64,000 nt of DNA from Balneolaceae bacterium. GTDB taxonomy: Bacteria; Bacteroidota; Rhodothermia; Balneolales; Balneolaceae. The stretch spans positions 186,001-250,000 of the forward strand of contig JAEPQE010000002.1 of assembly GCA_017640665.1 (NCBI GenBank), read 5' to 3'. The notes under the pieces are model-generated. The model did not search any database. It had not been told where the DNA came from and saw only the letters and a list, made by a program, of their open reading frames with translations. This document shows, in pieces, positions 61,868 to 64,000 of this stretch. Made by a program: the position numbers and the translations under genes. Numbering within the stretch: position 1 is the stretch's first letter; each line of letters starts with the position of its first letter.

Positions 61868-62371
61868 TCATGGATTATTTAGTTCTTCGTATTCCACTTC
61901 AAAATCGAACCACTCACCCAAATAATCTTTGAGCTCAAAATACAAACGATCCATTTCTTCAAGTTCATCCGGTTGGGCTTTTACCAGCTCTATTCTTTGT
62001 TTGTCTTTCGTTATAATTTCCAGAGTAAACCATTCTTTGTTAATTAATCCCCTTTCAACTAACGCCTGACCTGAATCAAAATTAGAAAACAAAAACCGAT
62101 CAATTTCATCAAAAGAGATATTCCTTCTTTTAATTCTGAGATAGCTAAAAATACGCAGATACTGAGTTAATGAATAAGTATCAGAACTAAACTCGTAGTC
62201 GTTTCTTGTGAATACTTTAATCAGAATGGCTACGGCAAATATCCAGAGAAATAAAGCGAAGAAAACCCCAAGCAATAAACAAGCGAATAATGCCATAAAA
62301 TCCAGTAAGGTAAAACTGGCTTCCACACTTACTGAAATGATTGGAGGGTTTTTTTGAAGTTTATAGCGCAT
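61868..62371 (-). CDS. two-TM membrane protein of unknown function
   Basis: 167 residues. Two adjoining helices (about 19-55) form a hairpin, then a soluble C-terminal domain (about 60-165) that could be a PH-like fold (YEFSSDTYSLTQYLRIF, WFTLEIITKDKQRIEL) with an acidic end. No family recognised. It follows the carboxylase gene by 17 bp on the same strand, so it may be co-transcribed. Confidence 0.7.
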   Translation of the reverse strand: MRYKLQKNPPIISVSVEASFTLLDFMALFACLLLGVFFALFLWIFAVAILIKVFTRNDYEFSSDTYSLTQYLRIFSYLRIKRRNISFDEIDRFLFSNFDSGQALVERGLINKEWFTLEIITKDKQRIELVKAQPDELEEMDRLYFELKDYLGEWFDFEVEYEELNNP

Positions 62372-62388
62372 CTAAGAATATAGAAACT

Positions 62389-64000
62389 CTATACCTGAAT
62401 CACTCCGGTTTTAAAATCTTCTATTTCAGGATTAAGATTGGCACACTTTAATGCATTCGAAATTCGATTTCTGGTTTCCAAAGGGTGAATAATTCCATCT
62501 ACCCAAAGTCTGGATGCAGCATAACGAACATTCGTTTGTTTATTGTAGCTATCGGTAATCTCTTTCATCAATTCAGCTTGTTTTTCTTCACTCACTTCCT
62601 CTCCTTTCTTTTTCATGGAAGCAATTTTAATCTGAAGCAAAGTTTTTGCAGCTGATGCCCCACTCATTACCGCAATATTCGCTGTTGGCCAAGCATACAT
62701 AAATCGCGGATCATACGCACGACCACACATTGCGTAATTCCCGGCTCCATAGCTGTTTCCAATCACTATAGTAATTTTTGGGACAGTAGAGTTTGCCATC
62801 GCATTCACCATTTTTGCCCCATCTTTGATGATGCCTCCATGCTCGCTTCTTTTTCCTATCATAAAACCAGTCACATCCTGTAAAAAAACCAAGGGTATCT
62901 TCTTCTGGTTACAGTTCATGATAAAACGAGCTGCTTTGTCCGCACTATCGGAATAAATTACTCCACCAATCTGCATCTCTCCTTGTTTAGTTTTGTTGAT
63001 AGTACGTTGATTGGCTACAATCCCAACACTCCAGCCATCTATCCGGGCATAGCCGGTTATCAAAGACTGACCATATCCCTTTTTGAATTCTGTAAAACTA
63101 TCTTCATCAATAATGCATTCCAGAATCTCATTCATATCATAAGGAGATGTTCTTGATTCAGGCAGAATATCGTAGACATCTGATGCAGGTCTTGCCGGAT
63201 CTTTAGGTTCAGACCGGTTAAAACCTGCTTTGTCAAACGGTCCCAGTTTATCAACTAAATCCCGGATGGTGTCAAGACATTCTTCATCGTCTTTCATCTT
63301 GTAGTCCGTAACGCCGCTAATTTCGGTATGGGTGGTAGCGCCACCTAAGGTTTCATTGTCTACTGATTCCCCGATTGCAGCTTTCACCAAATAACTTCCT
63401 GCAAGGAAAACACTGCCAGTTCCATCTACGATTAAAGCCTCATCGCTCATAATGGGCAAATATGCGCCCCCGGCTACACAACTCCCCATGATAGCCGCAA
63501 TTTGGGGGATTCCTTTTGCAGAGATTACTGCGTTGTTTCGAAACATTCTTCCAAAGTGTTCTTTATCTGGAAATATCTCATCTTGCATTGGAAGAAAAAC
63601 TCCCGCTGAGTCTACCAGGTAAATCAGTGGAATATGGTTTTCGATGGCAATTTCCTGTGCTCTCAGATTCTTTTTTGCTGTGATGGGGAACCACGCTCCT
63701 GCTTTTACGGTAGCATCATTGGCTACAATCATACAGGTTCTTCCGCTTACTTCTCCTATCCCGGTAACTACTCCACCGCCGGGACATCCTCCAACTTCCT
63801 CGTACATTTCATATCCGGCCCAGAGCCCTAGTTCATAAAAATCTGAATCCTTATCAACCAATTTTTTGATTCTTTCCCGGGCAGTAAGTTTTCCTTTACT
63901 ATGTTCTTTTTCGATTCTGGAAGTACCTCCCCCCAACTTAATCTGCTCTTCCTGATTATTTAATTCTTTAATTAATTCATTTAACCAATTCTTTGGTTTT
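62389..64000 (-). CDS. acyl-CoA carboxylase beta (carboxyltransferase) subunit, 5' truncated
   Basis: At least 537 codons. The frame continues without a stop to the window edge (ELNNQEEQIK before LGGG), so the real start is outside, and the TTG at 63936 is internal. Carboxyltransferase halves with LIYLVDSAGVFLPMQ, GSCVAGGAYLPIMSDE, IPLVFLQDVTGFMIGKRSE and GNSYGAGNYAMCGRAYDPR. This pattern fits the methylcrotonyl-CoA carboxylase type of leucine breakdown. Its biotin-carboxylase partner is not in the window. Confidence 0.93.
   Translation of the reverse strand, partial: KPKNWLNELIKELNNQEEQIKLGGGTSRIEKEHSKGKLTARERIKKLVDKDSDFYELGLWAGYEMYEEVGGCPGGGVVTGIGEVSGRTCMIVANDATVKAGAWFPITAKKNLRAQEIAIENHIPLIYLVDSAGVFLPMQDEIFPDKEHFGRMFRNNAVISAKGIPQIAAIMGSCVAGGAYLPIMSDEALIVDGTGSVFLAGSYLVKAAIGESVDNETLGGATTHTEISGVTDYKMKDDEECLDTIRDLVDKLGPFDKAGFNRSEPKDPARPASDVYDILPESRTSPYDMNEILECIIDEDSFTEFKKGYGQSLITGYARIDGWSVGIVANQRTINKTKQGEMQIGGVIYSDSADKAARFIMNCNQKKIPLVFLQDVTGFMIGKRSEHGGIIKDGAKMVNAMANSTVPKITIVIGNSYGAGNYAMCGRAYDPRFMYAWPTANIAVMSGASAAKTLLQIKIASMKKKGEEVSEEKQAELMKEITDSYNKQTNVRYAASRLWVDGIIHPLETRNRISNALKCANLNPEIEDFKTGVIQV

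Noticed and set aside
62389-63936. Acyl-CoA carboxylase gene complete with start at TTG 63936
   Set aside because: The frame stays open and protein-like to the window edge, and this family has more residues before the glycine-rich LGGG.

Overview
The window looks like a chromosomal segment of a Gram-negative, aerobic, heterotrophic bacterium of the Bacteroidota side of the tree. The best guess is Balneolota (Balneola/Gracilimonas-like). Reasons: several promoters fit the Bacteroidota -7 box TAnnTTTG; there are TolC, lipoprotein and outer-membrane barrel proteins; HPr kinase, monomeric isocitrate dehydrogenase, a two-subunit 2-oxoglutarate:ferredoxin oxidoreductase and a possible carotenoid-ester set occur together; and many genes start with TTG or GTG. 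The assignment is inference. No rRNA, intact tRNA, CRISPR array or insertion sequence was seen.

Layout. (1) 1-8.6 kb: metal-resistance island. It holds an AraC-HMA regulator, a Cu+ P1B-ATPase, an ArsR regulator with a MerTP-type transporter and a GDCCVxC protein, a His/Met-rich exported protein behind a cop-box-like palindrome, a multicopper oxidase fused to a CopB-like barrel, and two small membrane proteins. (2) 8.7-12.4 kb: an O-methyltransferase, then an acyltransferase, a CrtC-like hydratase and a CruC/CrtQ-like glycosyltransferase that could finish a carotenoid glycoside ester. (3) 12.4-20.8 kb: housekeeping (Xer recombinase, hpf, hprK, M23 and M28 peptidases, TrmH, a response regulator, bioB). 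(4) 20.8-24.4 kb: accessory and repeat-rich, with an AbiC-like gene overlapping bioB, a tRNA-Met-like remnant, two repeats around a DUF6868 gene, and a GAF histidine kinase. (5) 24.4-30.9 kb: korAB, a Kef-type antiporter and a HEPN-like gene.

(6) 31-44 kb is the most interesting part. A minus-strand locus encodes a membrane GT2 polysaccharide synthase, a degenerate-receiver/zinc-ribbon (TackOD1-like) protein, a nucleotide-sugar dehydrogenase, a DUF4114 lipoprotein, an HlyD-like adaptor and a TolC-like channel, followed upstream by LytTR regulator, HPt, receiver and PAS/GAF histidine kinase genes. Three intergenic sites, each two TTCAYCGA half-sites exactly 21 bp apart, precede the dehydrogenase, DUF4114 and TolC genes. 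They fit the known LytTR binding pattern. I infer a complete split phosphorelay that switches on synthesis and export of an extracellular polysaccharide by a route resembling alginate-type, synthase-dependent systems.

(7) 44-64 kb: tRNA and DNA maintenance (mtaB, a family-4 UDG lacking most Fe-S ligands, dnaB, mutL), peptidase, YdeI, an unknown two-gene AT-rich module, a QTMAN-like glycosyltransferase, monomeric icd, cysE, secreted GH13 amylase and GH10 xylanase, and the beta subunit of an acyl-CoA carboxylase cut by the window edge.
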